Shown here one piece after another: positions 24,270 through 32,797 of a stretch of 63,763 nt of DNA (position 1 is the stretch's first letter; every line of letters begins with the position of its first letter). Both the position numbers and the translations under genes were made by a program. Source of the DNA: Cytophagaceae bacterium (GTDB taxonomy: Bacteria > Bacteroidota > Bacteroidia > Cytophagales > Cytophagaceae). The stretch lies in contig JAQZBV010000033.1 of assembly GCA_029237685.1 (NCBI GenBank), forward strand, positions 1 through 63,763, written 5' to 3'. A model generated the notes under the pieces. That model was not told where the DNA came from and made no database searches. It was given only the letters and a program-made list of their open reading frames with translations.

Positions 24270-24300
24270 AGTGTTTCTCCGCTCTGTTTCTGTTTCTGAC

Positions 24301-24489
24301 CTTGCGTGAGGGATAGTAGCGGAAAGCCCACAGCGAGGCCGCAAGGTTTGACAGATAAGAGAAAATTGACCCGAGCGAGGACTTGGAGCACAATTGAGCG
24401 CGATAGCGCGAAGATTGCGCACGAAGTGCTGCCCGACCCCGCCAATGCTGCTTTAATAATAGCTAGGAAGAATGCGGGGACACGCCCTA
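24301..24489 (-). repeat. GC-rich compound intergenic repeat, copy B
   Basis: Read on the minus strand, it opens with AGGGCGTGTCCCC and carries GGGGTCGGGC, an inserted stem-rich stretch (CAATCTTCGCGCTATCGCGC), AAGTCCTCGCTCGGG and the final CTCGCTGTGGGCTTTCCGCT plus ACTATCCCTCACGCA. It is the longer relative of copy A at 13640-13755. A T-rich TGTTTCTGTTTCTG run adjoins it, as similar runs do at 46931. It sits directly next to the tRNA-derived repeats; I see no ORF in it. Confidence 0.75.
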
Positions 24490-24592
24490 ACTTTAATATT
24501 AAATAAACGCTTCTTGAAATCTTCCCTTTTAACCCCACTAATTAATTTCCATCTTTCATACTCCTCTAATCTATAATTACTAAATTCAATGC

Positions 24593-25555
24593 ATGATTTG
24601 GATTTATTCCCTGAGCTGGCAGGAATGGATAGTGGGTGCGCTCTTCCTTTTGTTTGGGGCCATTTACCTCTATAAGCTCAATACCATTGCTATACAACTT
24701 AAAACGTACGCGCATACACGCGTATACATAAAGTTTGTATTGCGCAGTCTGGTGCTGGTATGCGCCATCATCGCTTTGCTGGGACCTTCCTTTGGTTACA
24801 TCAGACAGGACCAAACCCTGGCTTCGAAAAACTGGCTGGTGTATGTAGACGTTTCTATGTCTATGGCTGCTCAGGACGTTCCTCCTTCCCGCCTGGACGA
24901 AGCGAAGAAAGTGGTCTTTAGTCTGTTTGATCAAAACCCCAACGATCTGTTTGCGCTTTCTGCCTTTGCGCCTGCCGTGCAAACGCTTTGTCCGCTTACC
25001 TCCGACCGCGACGCCTTTAAACTCTTTGCGGATCAACTTTCCACGAGCCTCTTTGCACATCCAGGCACCAATGCCCGAACCGTCTTTTCTGACTTGTATA
25101 ATGAGCTGTATGCGCGATCCAAAGAAGAAAACCGGACCCAAAAATCTTCGATTGTTCTTCTCCTTACCGACGGGGAATTTCATACAGAAATTCCCCGGTC
25201 AACGATACTGTCTTTGAGAAAACTTCCTTATCATTTCATTGTGGTGGGTACCGGATCCAGTATTCCTACTCCTATACCACTGGGTAAAACCTACCTGAAC
25301 GATGAGCAAGGCAAAAAAGTGCTTACTCATTTGGATCGAGAAGCCTTGCGTCAATTGTCCAATGACTTAAAAGGTGCTTATTTTGAATCGCATGAATACG
25401 AACAATTGTTCAAATACAGTGCGGCTCTCCCTGGCTTGGACGAGAAAAAGAACAACACACATACTTCCATCAATAAATACTTTTATTTTCTGGTATTATC
25501 CGTTTTATTTATGGCTATGGACATCGTGATTACCGTTAAAACTATGACCATCTAA
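24593..25555 (+). CDS. VWA-domain membrane protein, BatB-like
   Basis: A 320-aa protein with two N-terminal membrane helices (about 11-28 and 45-65), a von Willebrand A domain and a C-terminal helix (about 293-315). The MIDAS motif is intact: DVSMS at residues 86-90, Thr159, and Asp193 in LLTDGE. This is the layout of BatA/BatB proteins of the Bacteroides aerotolerance system, which pair with AAA+ MoxR ATPases. The next gene encodes a TPR protein like BatC. No MoxR or DUF58 gene is present in the window, so this is a partial Bat module. Confidence 0.85.
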   Translation: MIWIYSLSWQEWIVGALFLLFGAIYLYKLNTIAIQLKTYAHTRVYIKFVLRSLVLVCAIIALLGPSFGYIRQDQTLASKNWLVYVDVSMSMAAQDVPPSRLDEAKKVVFSLFDQNPNDLFALSAFAPAVQTLCPLTSDRDAFKLFADQLSTSLFAHPGTNARTVFSDLYNELYARSKEENRTQKSSIVLLLTDGEFHTEIPRSTILSLRKLPYHFIVVGTGSSIPTPIPLGKTYLNDEQGKKVLTHLDREALRQLSNDLKGAYFESHEYEQLFKYSAALPGLDEKKNNTHTSINKYFYFLVLSVLFMAMDIVITVKTMTI

Positions 25556-25561
25556 TCTAGT

Positions 25562-26257
25562 ATGAAGCTGTTATTCCTCTTATCGCTTTCCTTTGGCTCC
25601 CTCTTCTCTTTTCTCTTTCATACCCGTGAAGTGAACGAATTGAAAGAGACTGCTAAAAAACACTACCAGGAAAAACAATACCTGGAAGCCATTAAGCTTT
25701 ACACCTTATTGGAAACCAAATACCAAATCAAAGAACCTCATCTACTATACGATCATGCCAATGCTTGTTACCGATCTTTGCAATTGCAACAAGCGTATAA
25801 ATACTATCAAGTCATCGCAGAAGGCAAAGATTCTATACTCGCGGCTCAAGCTTTAAATCAGATGGGAATCATTTGCTGCCGCACCAATAAATTAAAGGAC
25901 GGCAAAGAATTGTTTATTCAATCGTTAAGAAAAAACGCCTCCAATACTCATGCGGTGCTTAACCTGGAATGGGCATTGACCCTAAAAGAAGATCCTAAAA
26001 TTCGATCTGACCGAGAGAAAACGCAGCAAGAACAACAAAAGAAAAAGACCGGAAAATCTGATACGCCCGATTACAAGGCCGATCCATCAGGCAGTGAAGA
26101 GCAAAAAGAAGCGTTGCGTTCTTCTTCTCATACCAACAAATACATGGACATGAACAAAGCACGGTTATTGCTGGAATCCATGAAAAATTCAGAGAAGCAA
26201 TACATCCAACAACTTCCCGTTAATACCACATTAAAACCTAACGAACCTGCCTGGTAA
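25562..26257 (+). CDS. Tetratricopeptide-repeat protein, BatC-like
   Basis: A 231-aa protein with a signal or anchor sequence (LLFLLSLSFGSLFSFLFHT) followed by TPR units, for example AKKHYQEKQYLEAIKLYTLLE and YKYYQVIAEGKDSILAAQALNQMGIICC. The C-terminal third is polar and lysine/glutamine-rich (KTQQEQQKKKTGK), typical of BatC, and it keeps the terminal helix with KARLLLESMKNSEKQYIQQLP. It starts 6 bp after the VWA gene, so the two form a pair acting at the envelope. The partner contacts are inferred from known Bat systems. Confidence 0.8.
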   Translation: MKLLFLLSLSFGSLFSFLFHTREVNELKETAKKHYQEKQYLEAIKLYTLLETKYQIKEPHLLYDHANACYRSLQLQQAYKYYQVIAEGKDSILAAQALNQMGIICCRTNKLKDGKELFIQSLRKNASNTHAVLNLEWALTLKEDPKIRSDREKTQQEQQKKKTGKSDTPDYKADPSGSEEQKEALRSSSHTNKYMDMNKARLLLESMKNSEKQYIQQLPVNTTLKPNEPAW

Positions 26258-26258
26258 T

Positions 26259-27434
26259 ATGAGCAAAACAGTTTACATCCTCTCCGCCGCACGCACGCCT
26301 ATCGGTTCTTTCGGAGGCACACTAAGTTCTGTAAGCGCTACTCAATTGGGAGCTGCAGCCATCAAAGGAGCTTTGGAAAAAGCAGGAGTTGCACCTGAAC
26401 ATGTACAAGAAGTTTACATGGGCAATGTATTGAGCGCTAACCTGGGTCAGGCTCCCGCTCGTCAGGCGGCCAAGTTTGCAGGCTTGCCGGATGCCACCGA
26501 ATGTACGACCATCAACAAAGTATGTGCTTCGGGCTCTAAAGCCATTTCTCTTGCGGCCATGGCGATTCAAAGCGGTGCGATCCACGTGGCCGTAGCCGGT
26601 GGTATGGAGAGCATGTCGAATGTACCGCATTACTTGGCAAAAGCTCGTTTCGGAACCAAACTCGGCAATGATACCTTAGTTGATGGATTGATAAAAGACG
26701 GCTTGTGGGATGTCTACAACGACTACCACATGGGCAGTGCAGCCGAATTAACAGCGAAAGAAATGAACATCTCCCGCGAACAACAAGATGCCTACGCCAT
26801 TTCTTCTTATACCAAATCCACTGAGGCCTGGTCCAAAGGATTGTTCAATGAAGAAATCGTACCGGTAGAATTACCCGGTAAAATTCCAATGACCATTGAC
26901 AGAGACGAAGAATACAGCAAAGTTAATTTTGATAAAATCCCTTCTCTGAAACCCGTATTTCTAAAAGATGGCACCGTGACAGCTGCCAACGCCTCAACAC
27001 TCAATGACGGTGCCGCGGCTATTGTATTGGCCAGTGAGGAATATGTCAAACAACACAATTTGCAACCGATTGCTAAACTCCTTTCTTCCGCCGACTTCGC
27101 GCAGGCACCGGAATGGTTTACAACGGCACCTTCCAAAGCGATTCCTTTAGCGGTAGAAAAAGCCGGATTGAAAATGGATCAAATTGATTTCTTTGAAATC
27201 AACGAAGCCTTTTCTGTGGTTTCTGTTGCCAACAATCAAATCCTAAACTTACCGGAAAACAAAGTCAACATCTATGGAGGTGCGGTGGCACTGGGACATC
27301 CACTGGGCTGCTCCGGAGCACGCATTGTCGTGACTTTACTGAATGTATTAAAAAATAATCATGCGAAGTACGGTGCTACCGGTATTTGCAACGGTGGCGG
27401 CGGGTCTACGGCGCTGGTGTTTGAGAGAATATAA
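26259..27434 (+). CDS. Acetyl-CoA C-acetyltransferase (thiolase II)
   Basis: A 391-aa biosynthetic-type thiolase. The nucleophile Cys89 lies in TTINKVCASGSKAI, the catalytic His in GGAVALGHPLGCSGAR, and the second Cys in ICNGGGGSTALVFERI. It condenses or cleaves acetyl-CoA/acetoacetyl-CoA, in fatty acid degradation or ketone and isoprenoid-precursor metabolism. It begins 1 bp after the TPR gene stop, so it is probably transcribed with the Bat-like pair although functionally unrelated. Length and motifs are complete. Confidence 0.94.
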   Translation: MSKTVYILSAARTPIGSFGGTLSSVSATQLGAAAIKGALEKAGVAPEHVQEVYMGNVLSANLGQAPARQAAKFAGLPDATECTTINKVCASGSKAISLAAMAIQSGAIHVAVAGGMESMSNVPHYLAKARFGTKLGNDTLVDGLIKDGLWDVYNDYHMGSAAELTAKEMNISREQQDAYAISSYTKSTEAWSKGLFNEEIVPVELPGKIPMTIDRDEEYSKVNFDKIPSLKPVFLKDGTVTAANASTLNDGAAAIVLASEEYVKQHNLQPIAKLLSSADFAQAPEWFTTAPSKAIPLAVEKAGLKMDQIDFFEINEAFSVVSVANNQILNLPENKVNIYGGAVALGHPLGCSGARIVVTLLNVLKNNHAKYGATGICNGGGGSTALVFERI

Positions 27435-27519
27435 ATTAGTTGTAAGTATTAAGTTGTAAGTGATAAGTATTCATCACCCAACTTACCACTTACAACTTAC
27501 CACTTACAAACTATCGTCC
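27435..27519. repeat. Intergenic word-repeat palindrome (TTGTAAGT family)
   Basis: Right after the thiolase stop, the plus strand carries AAGTTGTAAGTGATAAGT. After a short spacer it carries the complementary arm CAACTTACCACTTACAACTT with a further unit. The second arm ends 9-10 bp before the MORN gene ATG. An almost identical cassette is at 40947-41025. Confidence 0.82.
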
Positions 27520-29115
27520 ATGCCATCTATCAAATCTTTTGCACTATTAGGACTCCTCTTCATCGCTCTGCAAACCCATGCACAGCGCAGGACCATCACG
27601 TCCTACTACCCTGCTTTTGATAGTGTAGGTATGCGTATACCGGTAGAATTACAGTATGAAGTATTGACGGAAGACAGTACGATCAAAGACGGATATTGGG
27701 TGCGGTTTTCACAGGAGGGCGATACTCTTTCCTACCACAACTACTTACGCAATGCATTAAACGGTGTACAAGAAGAGCACTACGGAGACGGGCATTTGAA
27801 ATCGAAAATATTCTATAAAAACGGCAACCGCATTGACTCCGCCTGGTTTTGGGAATTCAATGGCACATTGTCTTTCATTGAAAAATATAAAACAACCAAA
27901 ACCCCTGGTCTCATCTATACCACACGCATCAATCATGACCGGCAAATAATAGCCACCGGCTATTTGCTGAATGACCTGCCGGACAGCACCTGGATAGAAT
28001 ATTATCCTAAAGGAGAAAAGAAAAGTGCCGCTGCTTTTAAAGAGGGCGAGTTGAACGGTTGGGTGGAAACGTTCTATCCTGACGGACATACCTTACAGAA
28101 GGCTCAATTCAAAATGGGAGAACTCGATGGTAAAGTATTTCTTTACTATCCGGAAGGAAATTTAAAAAGCGAATGTGAATACCAACGCGGTCAGCAAAAT
28201 GGCCTGCTGGTGGAGTATTACAACGACGGAAAACCCAAAACAAAAAGCACGTTCAAGAACAACACGTTGAACGGCCTTACGCAGCGCTTCTACCCTACAG
28301 GTACATTGGCTACAGAAGAAAATTACAGGAATGGTGTATTGTTTGGTTTTTTCAAAACCTACTTTGACAACGGCCAACTGGAAAGTCAATCCACACTGGA
28401 TGGCGGCAAAAAACAAGGCGCTTACATGGAATACAATAAAGCCGGAGTACTGATACTAGAGACCGGTTACAAATCCGGTGTCTTGCATGGCGAGAACAAA
28501 GCGTATTATGAAACAGGCAAGCCACTGCACAAGTTGACTTATAAAGAAGGTGTTAAAACTGGAAAGAACTATTACTACTACCCTTCAGGTACACTCAAAG
28601 AACTGCATGTATACGACACAGAGAATGCACTCGTCAAAACAAAAAGTTATTATGAAAACGAGCAGCTGAAAGAAGAGGGAACCTACAGCATTAAAAATAG
28701 TCAGGACCCTAATGGATGGGTCAAAGAGGGAGAATGGCTGGGCTATTACGACAATGGCAAAGCTAAGTACAAAGAACTTTATGCTACAGGTAAAAAACAC
28801 CTGGATCAGTTTTATTATTATGCCAGCGGAACGTTACAACGTGAAGAACACTATGCCTTCAATGTAAAACAACTGCGGTGGATCAACTACCTGGAAGACG
28901 GCAAAATCATCAAGGAAGTTACCTATAAAAACAACACGCTTTACGGACCATACAAAGAATACTATGAGTCAGGTATCATTAAATTATCCGGTAATTATAC
29001 CGGTGGCAAAAAAACAGGCGACTGGAAATACACGAACGAAGCTGGCAAGCTTGCAAAGACGGAACATTATAAAAATGATGTGTTGATAAAGACAAAAATC
29101 GTAGGAGAAAAATAG
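27520..29115 (+). CDS. Secreted MORN-repeat (YwqK-type) protein
   Basis: A 531-aa protein starting MPSIKSFALLGLLFIALQTHAQ, a clear signal peptide cleaved after HAQ. The rest consists of about eighteen MORN-like units of some 23 residues (YYPEGNLKSECEYQRGQQNG, FYPTGTLATEENYRNGVLFG and so on). Such proteins are often annotated as YwqK-type antitoxins, but here the signal peptide places it in the periplasm or outside, which argues against an antitoxin role. The frame is open to 27460, but that part is just the intergenic repeat translated, so I chose 27520. Function unknown; a surface-scaffold role is possible. Confidence 0.85.
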   Translation: MPSIKSFALLGLLFIALQTHAQRRTITSYYPAFDSVGMRIPVELQYEVLTEDSTIKDGYWVRFSQEGDTLSYHNYLRNALNGVQEEHYGDGHLKSKIFYKNGNRIDSAWFWEFNGTLSFIEKYKTTKTPGLIYTTRINHDRQIIATGYLLNDLPDSTWIEYYPKGEKKSAAAFKEGELNGWVETFYPDGHTLQKAQFKMGELDGKVFLYYPEGNLKSECEYQRGQQNGLLVEYYNDGKPKTKSTFKNNTLNGLTQRFYPTGTLATEENYRNGVLFGFFKTYFDNGQLESQSTLDGGKKQGAYMEYNKAGVLILETGYKSGVLHGENKAYYETGKPLHKLTYKEGVKTGKNYYYYPSGTLKELHVYDTENALVKTKSYYENEQLKEEGTYSIKNSQDPNGWVKEGEWLGYYDNGKAKYKELYATGKKHLDQFYYYASGTLQREEHYAFNVKQLRWINYLEDGKIIKEVTYKNNTLYGPYKEYYESGIIKLSGNYTGGKKTGDWKYTNEAGKLAKTEHYKNDVLIKTKIVGEK

Positions 29116-29557
29116 TTGTTAGTTGTTAGTTGTAAGTTGTTAGTTGTAAGTTGTTAGTTTTAATATTTTTTTCATTCTAACCTCCTGTATATCCGAAAAT
29201 CTGGTCCTGATTTACTTCTTGTTGGGATGAAACGTGTTAGTCCCCGCAGGGTCTCCTGAAAGGGACCCTGCGTCTTGAGTATTGCGCAGCTTGCATTCAA
29301 GCATCGCGCAGGGTCCTCTTCGAGAGACCCTGCGGGGACTAATACAGCCCAGTTGTTGGCGAGACGCCAACAACGAGTTTAATCTCTATACTCACGCTCC
29401 ATACTATTCTTCCAGCAGTCTCAGGTCCGAAGACCTGAGACCAATAAAATGAAACCCACTTTTTATCACCATACCAACAACTAACAACTCACAACTAACA
29501 ACTATATTCCATTTTTTCCTTATTTTTATGCCCTGCGAAATCTGAATCCACACTGAC
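29116..29557. repeat. Composite intergenic region with nested hairpins and GTTAGTT words
   Basis: The outer borders are TTGTTAG/TTGTAAG tandem words (29114-29158) and their complement CAACTAACAACT (29474-29503). Inside are a nested element (GTGTTAGTCCCCGCAGGGTC at 29234 pairing with 29324-29345, plus two internal CAGGGTC/GACCCTG hairpins), the hairpin GTTGTTGGCG-AGA-CGCCAACAAC (29352-29374) and GTCTCAGGTC/GACCTGAGAC (29418-29441). No ORF is supported in these 442 bp. The purC promoter should lie in its last 50 bp. Confidence 0.8.
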
Positions 29558-30493
29558 ATGAAAACTATTAAAGAAACTTCTTTCCATTTTCCGGGACAAA
29601 CTAAATTCTACAAAGGTAAAGTAAGAGATGTATACCATTTCCCGGATCAACTGGCAGTGGTAGTCAGCGACAGGATCTCCGCTTTTGATGTCGTGCTTCC
29701 ACGCGCCATTCCATTTAAGGGTCAAGTACTGAATCAGATTGCAGCGGCTTCTCTGGAAGCCACCAAAGACATTGTTCCGAACTGGGTATTAAACGTTCCG
29801 GATCCCAATGTAACCATCGGTGTGAAATGCGAAGCGCTTCCTGTAGAAATGGTCATTAGAGGATACCTTGCCGGTCATGCGGCCAGGGAATACAAAGCCG
29901 GTAAGCGTGTGTTGTGTGGAGTAGCTTTGCCTGAAGGATTGAAGGAAAACGACAAATTACCACAACCCATCATTACTCCTACTACGAAAGCATCCGAGGG
30001 ACATGATGAAGACATTTCGCGTGAAGAAATTTTGAGTAAAGGAATCGTGCCCGAACATATCTACACGCAGGTAGAAGCTTATACCCGTGCCTTGTTTCAA
30101 CGCGGCACTGAAATCGCTGCCAAACAAGGACTGATCCTGGTGGATACCAAATATGAATTTGGAATACACCAAGGAAAAGTATACCTAATCGACGAAATCC
30201 ATACGCCTGATTCTTCCCGTTACTTCTACAAAGAAGGCTATAACGAGCGTCAGCAAAAGAACGAGCCACAGAAACAACTTTCTAAAGAGTTTGTCAGACA
30301 ATGGCTCATTGAAAACGGCTTTCAGGGCAAAGAAGGACAACAAGTACCGGAAATGACAGATGAAATTGTGAATCACATTTCAAACCGCTATATTGAACTG
30401 TACGAGCAAGTAACGGGCAAAAAATTTCAGCCTTCAACAGACGCTGATCCCTTTGACCGAATTGAAAAAAACATTCTTAAAATTATTCGTTAA
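29558..30493 (+). CDS. purC: Phosphoribosylaminoimidazole-succinocarboxamide synthase
   Basis: A 311-aa SAICAR synthetase of the longer, eukaryote/Bacteroidota-like type. It begins with [46 protein letters not shown] and contains [14 protein letters not shown] and [29 protein letters not shown], the nucleotide- and substrate-binding signatures. It joins CAIR and aspartate using ATP in de novo purine synthesis. It stands apart from other purine genes, which is usual in this phylum. The ATG at 29558 is unambiguous. Confidence 0.97.
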   Translation: MKTIKETSFHFPGQTKFYKGKVRDVYHFPDQLAVVVSDRISAFDVVLPRAIPFKGQVLNQIAAASLEATKDIVPNWVLNVPDPNVTIGVKCEALPVEMVIRGYLAGHAAREYKAGKRVLCGVALPEGLKENDKLPQPIITPTTKASEGHDEDISREEILSKGIVPEHIYTQVEAYTRALFQRGTEIAAKQGLILVDTKYEFGIHQGKVYLIDEIHTPDSSRYFYKEGYNERQQKNEPQKQLSKEFVRQWLIENGFQGKEGQQVPEMTDEIVNHISNRYIELYEQVTGKKFQPSTDADPFDRIEKNILKIIR

Positions 30494-30546
30494 CCCTTTT
30501 TATCCTTTTATTTGTAATTGTTGGATTACAAAAAAGAAAATCAGCC

Positions 30547-30930
30547 ATGAAATACACACTTGAAAAAAATGATAAATACACCCTCTTCCAATTGCATGAA
30601 GAGAAGCTTACCTCATTAGTTGCACCGGATTTGAAAACTGAATTGGTAAAACTAAATGCGGAAGGCACGGCCAACATCATTTTAGATCTTGGAGATGTGA
30701 AATATACCGACTCTTCAGGATTGAGTTCTATTCTGGTTGGTAACCGTGTTTGTCAAAACGACAACGGTACATTTGTATTGGCGAGACTAACCGATCACGT
30801 AAATAAGTTGATCCAGATTTCCCAACTGGATACCATCCTTAACATTACGCCAACTGTAGAAGAAGCGATTGACCTGGTGTTCATGAACAGCCTGGAAAAC
30901 GACTTAAGAAAAGAAGGCGAAGAAGAATAA
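30547..30930 (+). CDS. STAS-domain anti-sigma factor antagonist
   Basis: A 127-aa single STAS-domain protein. The phospho-acceptor region VKYTDSSGLSSILVGNRV (residues 51-68) has the usual D-S-S-G pattern, so regulation by a serine kinase, as for SpoIIAA/RsbV, is expected. No matching anti-sigma kinase or phosphatase lies nearby. The last 20 residues are very acidic (LENDLRKEGEEE). It is placed between purC and rnz on the same strand, 2 bp before rnz, a common neighbourhood in Bacteroidota by recall. Confidence 0.88.
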   Translation: MKYTLEKNDKYTLFQLHEEKLTSLVAPDLKTELVKLNAEGTANIILDLGDVKYTDSSGLSSILVGNRVCQNDNGTFVLARLTDHVNKLIQISQLDTILNITPTVEEAIDLVFMNSLENDLRKEGEEE

Positions 30931-30932
30931 CA

Positions 30933-31859
30933 TTGTCTATCGAAGTACACATACTCGGATCAAGTTCTGCCACTCCTATTTTTGATAGGCACCCTACATC
31001 TCAGTTGGTTCGTGTACTTCACCATACATTCCTGGTAGATTGCGGAGAGGGCACACAAATGCAGCTCAGCCGCTACCATCACAAAGCCGCTAAAATATCA
31101 CACCTCTTTATCAGCCATCTCCATGGAGACCATTATCTTGGTCTCATGGGCTTGCTGAGCACCATGAGTTTGCAAGGTCGCAAGACACCTCTCTACCTTT
31201 ATGGCCCTCCAGGCCTGGGTGAAATCCTCACGGTGCAGCTGATGTATTCTGAATCGCGGTTTAACTATCCCGTACACCTGGTCGAACTGCAAGGCGATAA
31301 GCCTTATACCTTGCTTGAGGAAGATCGGTTCAAGGTCGAAGCATTCCCTTTACAGCACCGTATTCCTTGTTATGGTTTTCGATTCATTCTGAAAAAGAGT
31401 AACAGAAAACTCAACAAATCTAAACTACCTGAAAACCTTAACCTGCTGCAAATCGGTGCTTTAAAAAAAGGGTTGGATCTGTTTGATGACAAGGGGAATA
31501 TTCTGTTGCACAATAAAGACGTGACCTTTGATCCCTTGCCGGAAGTGAGTTATGCGTATTGTTCCGATACCATTTACACTCCCTTGTTATCAGAATGGTT
31601 GCGTGACACCCATTTGCTTTATCACGAAAGTACTTTCACCACAGACTTTGCCGAGCGAGCCAAGGAAACATTTCACTCTACGGCGGCACAAGCGGCGAAG
31701 ATTGCTAAAGACATGAAGGTAAAAAAATTAATTCTCGGGCATTTTTCCGCCCGCTACAAAGACCTATCTCCTTTGCTGGAAGAAGCACGCAGCGTGTTTC
31801 CTTATTCCTTTCTGGGAATAGAGGGGCAGGTGTTTACTGTAAACCAAGAACTTAAATAG
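30933..31859 (+). CDS. rnz: Ribonuclease Z
   Basis: A 308-aa MBL-fold tRNA 3'-processing endonuclease. The zinc motif SHLHGDHYLG is at residues 61-70, with FLVDCGEGTQMQL before it and later YCSDTIY, HESTF and LGHFSARYKD. It removes 3' trailers from tRNA precursors, which is relevant here because neither tRNA in the window encodes CCA. The best start is TTG at 30933, 2 bp after the STAS stop, giving the standard MSIEVHILGSSSATP N-terminus; there is no in-frame ATG at that place. Translational coupling to the STAS gene is likely. Confidence 0.95.
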   Translation: MSIEVHILGSSSATPIFDRHPTSQLVRVLHHTFLVDCGEGTQMQLSRYHHKAAKISHLFISHLHGDHYLGLMGLLSTMSLQGRKTPLYLYGPPGLGEILTVQLMYSESRFNYPVHLVELQGDKPYTLLEEDRFKVEAFPLQHRIPCYGFRFILKKSNRKLNKSKLPENLNLLQIGALKKGLDLFDDKGNILLHNKDVTFDPLPEVSYAYCSDTIYTPLLSEWLRDTHLLYHESTFTTDFAERAKETFHSTAAQAAKIAKDMKVKKLILGHFSARYKDLSPLLEEARSVFPYSFLGIEGQVFTVNQELK

Positions 31860-31944
31860 AGATGAGAAATGTGAAATGAGAGATGAAGGCGAACTTCACA
31901 TTTCTCATTTCACATTTCTCATTTCATTTCTCATCTCTATTATT
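31860..31944. repeat. Intergenic word-repeat palindrome (GATGAGAAATG family)
   Basis: The rnz stop TAG runs into AGAGATGAGAAATGTGAAAT. Complementary CACATTTCTCATTTCACATT and further units follow, ending CTCATCTCTATT just before the ATG at 31945. It shares over 20 contiguous bases of arm 1 with the cassette at 43342, although the flanking genes are unrelated. Confidence 0.85.
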
Positions 31945-32703
31945 ATGGGACTAGGAAATCCGTCAAAGCGCAACCGTCTTTTTATTATCCTCTCGGGGAT
32001 ATTCATTACCAATGCTGTATTGGCGGAACTAGTAGGTGTTAAATTATTTTCGCTGGAAAAAACGCTTCAGTTAAATTGGCCCCCCGTTCATCTGTTTGAC
32101 GCGACTCCCCTGGGTTTCAATTTTACCGCCGGGGTTATTCTATGGCCGGTTGTATTCATTACGACCGATGTCATCAATGAATATTTCGGTCATAAAGGTG
32201 TACGGTTGATCAGTGTATTGGCAGCCTGTCTGATCTCTTATGCCTTCTTCATGCTTTTTATGGTCACTAAATTGGCGCCCTCTGACTATTGGATAAGTTT
32301 ATATGCTAAAACACCACAAGGAACACCATTTAACATAAACGATGCCTTCACATTGATTTTTACTCAAGGGTTAGACATCATTGTGGCTTCCGTGGTTGCC
32401 TTTCTTGTCGGACAATTGGTGGATGTCTATGTGTTTCACAAAATAAAAGACCGCACCGGTGACAAGCACATTTGGCTGCGCGCTACAGGCTCTACGCTGG
32501 TGTCTCAGCTGATTGATAGTTTTGTAGTCTTGTTTCTTGCCTTCTACTTATTCAAAGATCCTGAGCACCGTTGGAGCTGGTCATTTCTTTTGTCAATCTG
32601 TGTATTGAATTATTGTTACAAGATCTTTGCAGCCATTGTCCTGACGCCTGTGTTGTATGTGGCACACAGTCTGATTGATCGGTATTTGGAAATTAAAAAA
32701 TAA
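31945..32703 (+). CDS. Queuosine precursor transporter (YhhQ/VUT family)
   Basis: A 252-aa integral-membrane protein of the DUF165/YhhQ family, with about six membrane segments. The family features are FNFTAGVILWPVVFITTDVINEYFGHKGVRL and, near the end, LRATGSTLVSQLIDSFVVLFLAFYL. E. coli YhhQ imports preQ0/preQ1 for queuosine tRNA modification. The open frame reaches 31876, but that N-terminal stretch is translated repeat, so I chose the ATG at 31945. No queuosine biosynthesis genes are in the window. Confidence 0.92.
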   Translation: MGLGNPSKRNRLFIILSGIFITNAVLAELVGVKLFSLEKTLQLNWPPVHLFDATPLGFNFTAGVILWPVVFITTDVINEYFGHKGVRLISVLAACLISYAFFMLFMVTKLAPSDYWISLYAKTPQGTPFNINDAFTLIFTQGLDIIVASVVAFLVGQLVDVYVFHKIKDRTGDKHIWLRATGSTLVSQLIDSFVVLFLAFYLFKDPEHRWSWSFLLSICVLNYCYKIFAAIVLTPVLYVAHSLIDRYLEIKK

Positions 32704-32719
32704 TTGGTATTACGCATGC

Positions 32720-32757
32720 CAATGTAGGGGGACAATGCATTGTGTCCCTACATTGAT
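32720..32757. terminator. Bidirectional hairpin between convergent genes
   Basis: CAATGTAGGG (32720-32729) pairs with CCCTACATTG (32746-32755) around an imperfect inner stem GACAAT/ATTGTGT. T-rich sequence follows on the plus side. It lies between the stop of the transporter gene and the stop of the methyltransferase gene, so it could end both transcripts. Similar GTAGGG...CCCTAC hairpins are common dispersed elements by recall. Confidence 0.6.
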
Positions 32758-32797
32758 TTTACATACACATACATGGATTGATTTCAAACGCGGTATA

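Noticed and set aside
24088-24393. Minus-strand frame with a duplicated VGVARFELATLALKRHVMI phrase
   Set aside because: It is only the translation of the tandem tRNA-Pro-derived units; the same phrase is produced wherever the T-arm is read in this frame.
23745-24592. Integrative element or prophage at tRNA-Pro
   Set aside because: Direct repeats of the tRNA end exist, but no integrase, excisionase or phage gene lies between them; the enclosed segment is about 0.4 kb.
24566-25183. 205-codon minus-strand ORF opposite the VWA gene
   Set aside because: Antisense shadow; the plus strand carries clear MIDAS motifs and membrane segments.
27460-27519. N-terminal extension of the MORN protein
   Set aside because: The extra 20 codons are the word-repeat arm in translation; the signal peptide begins at 27520.
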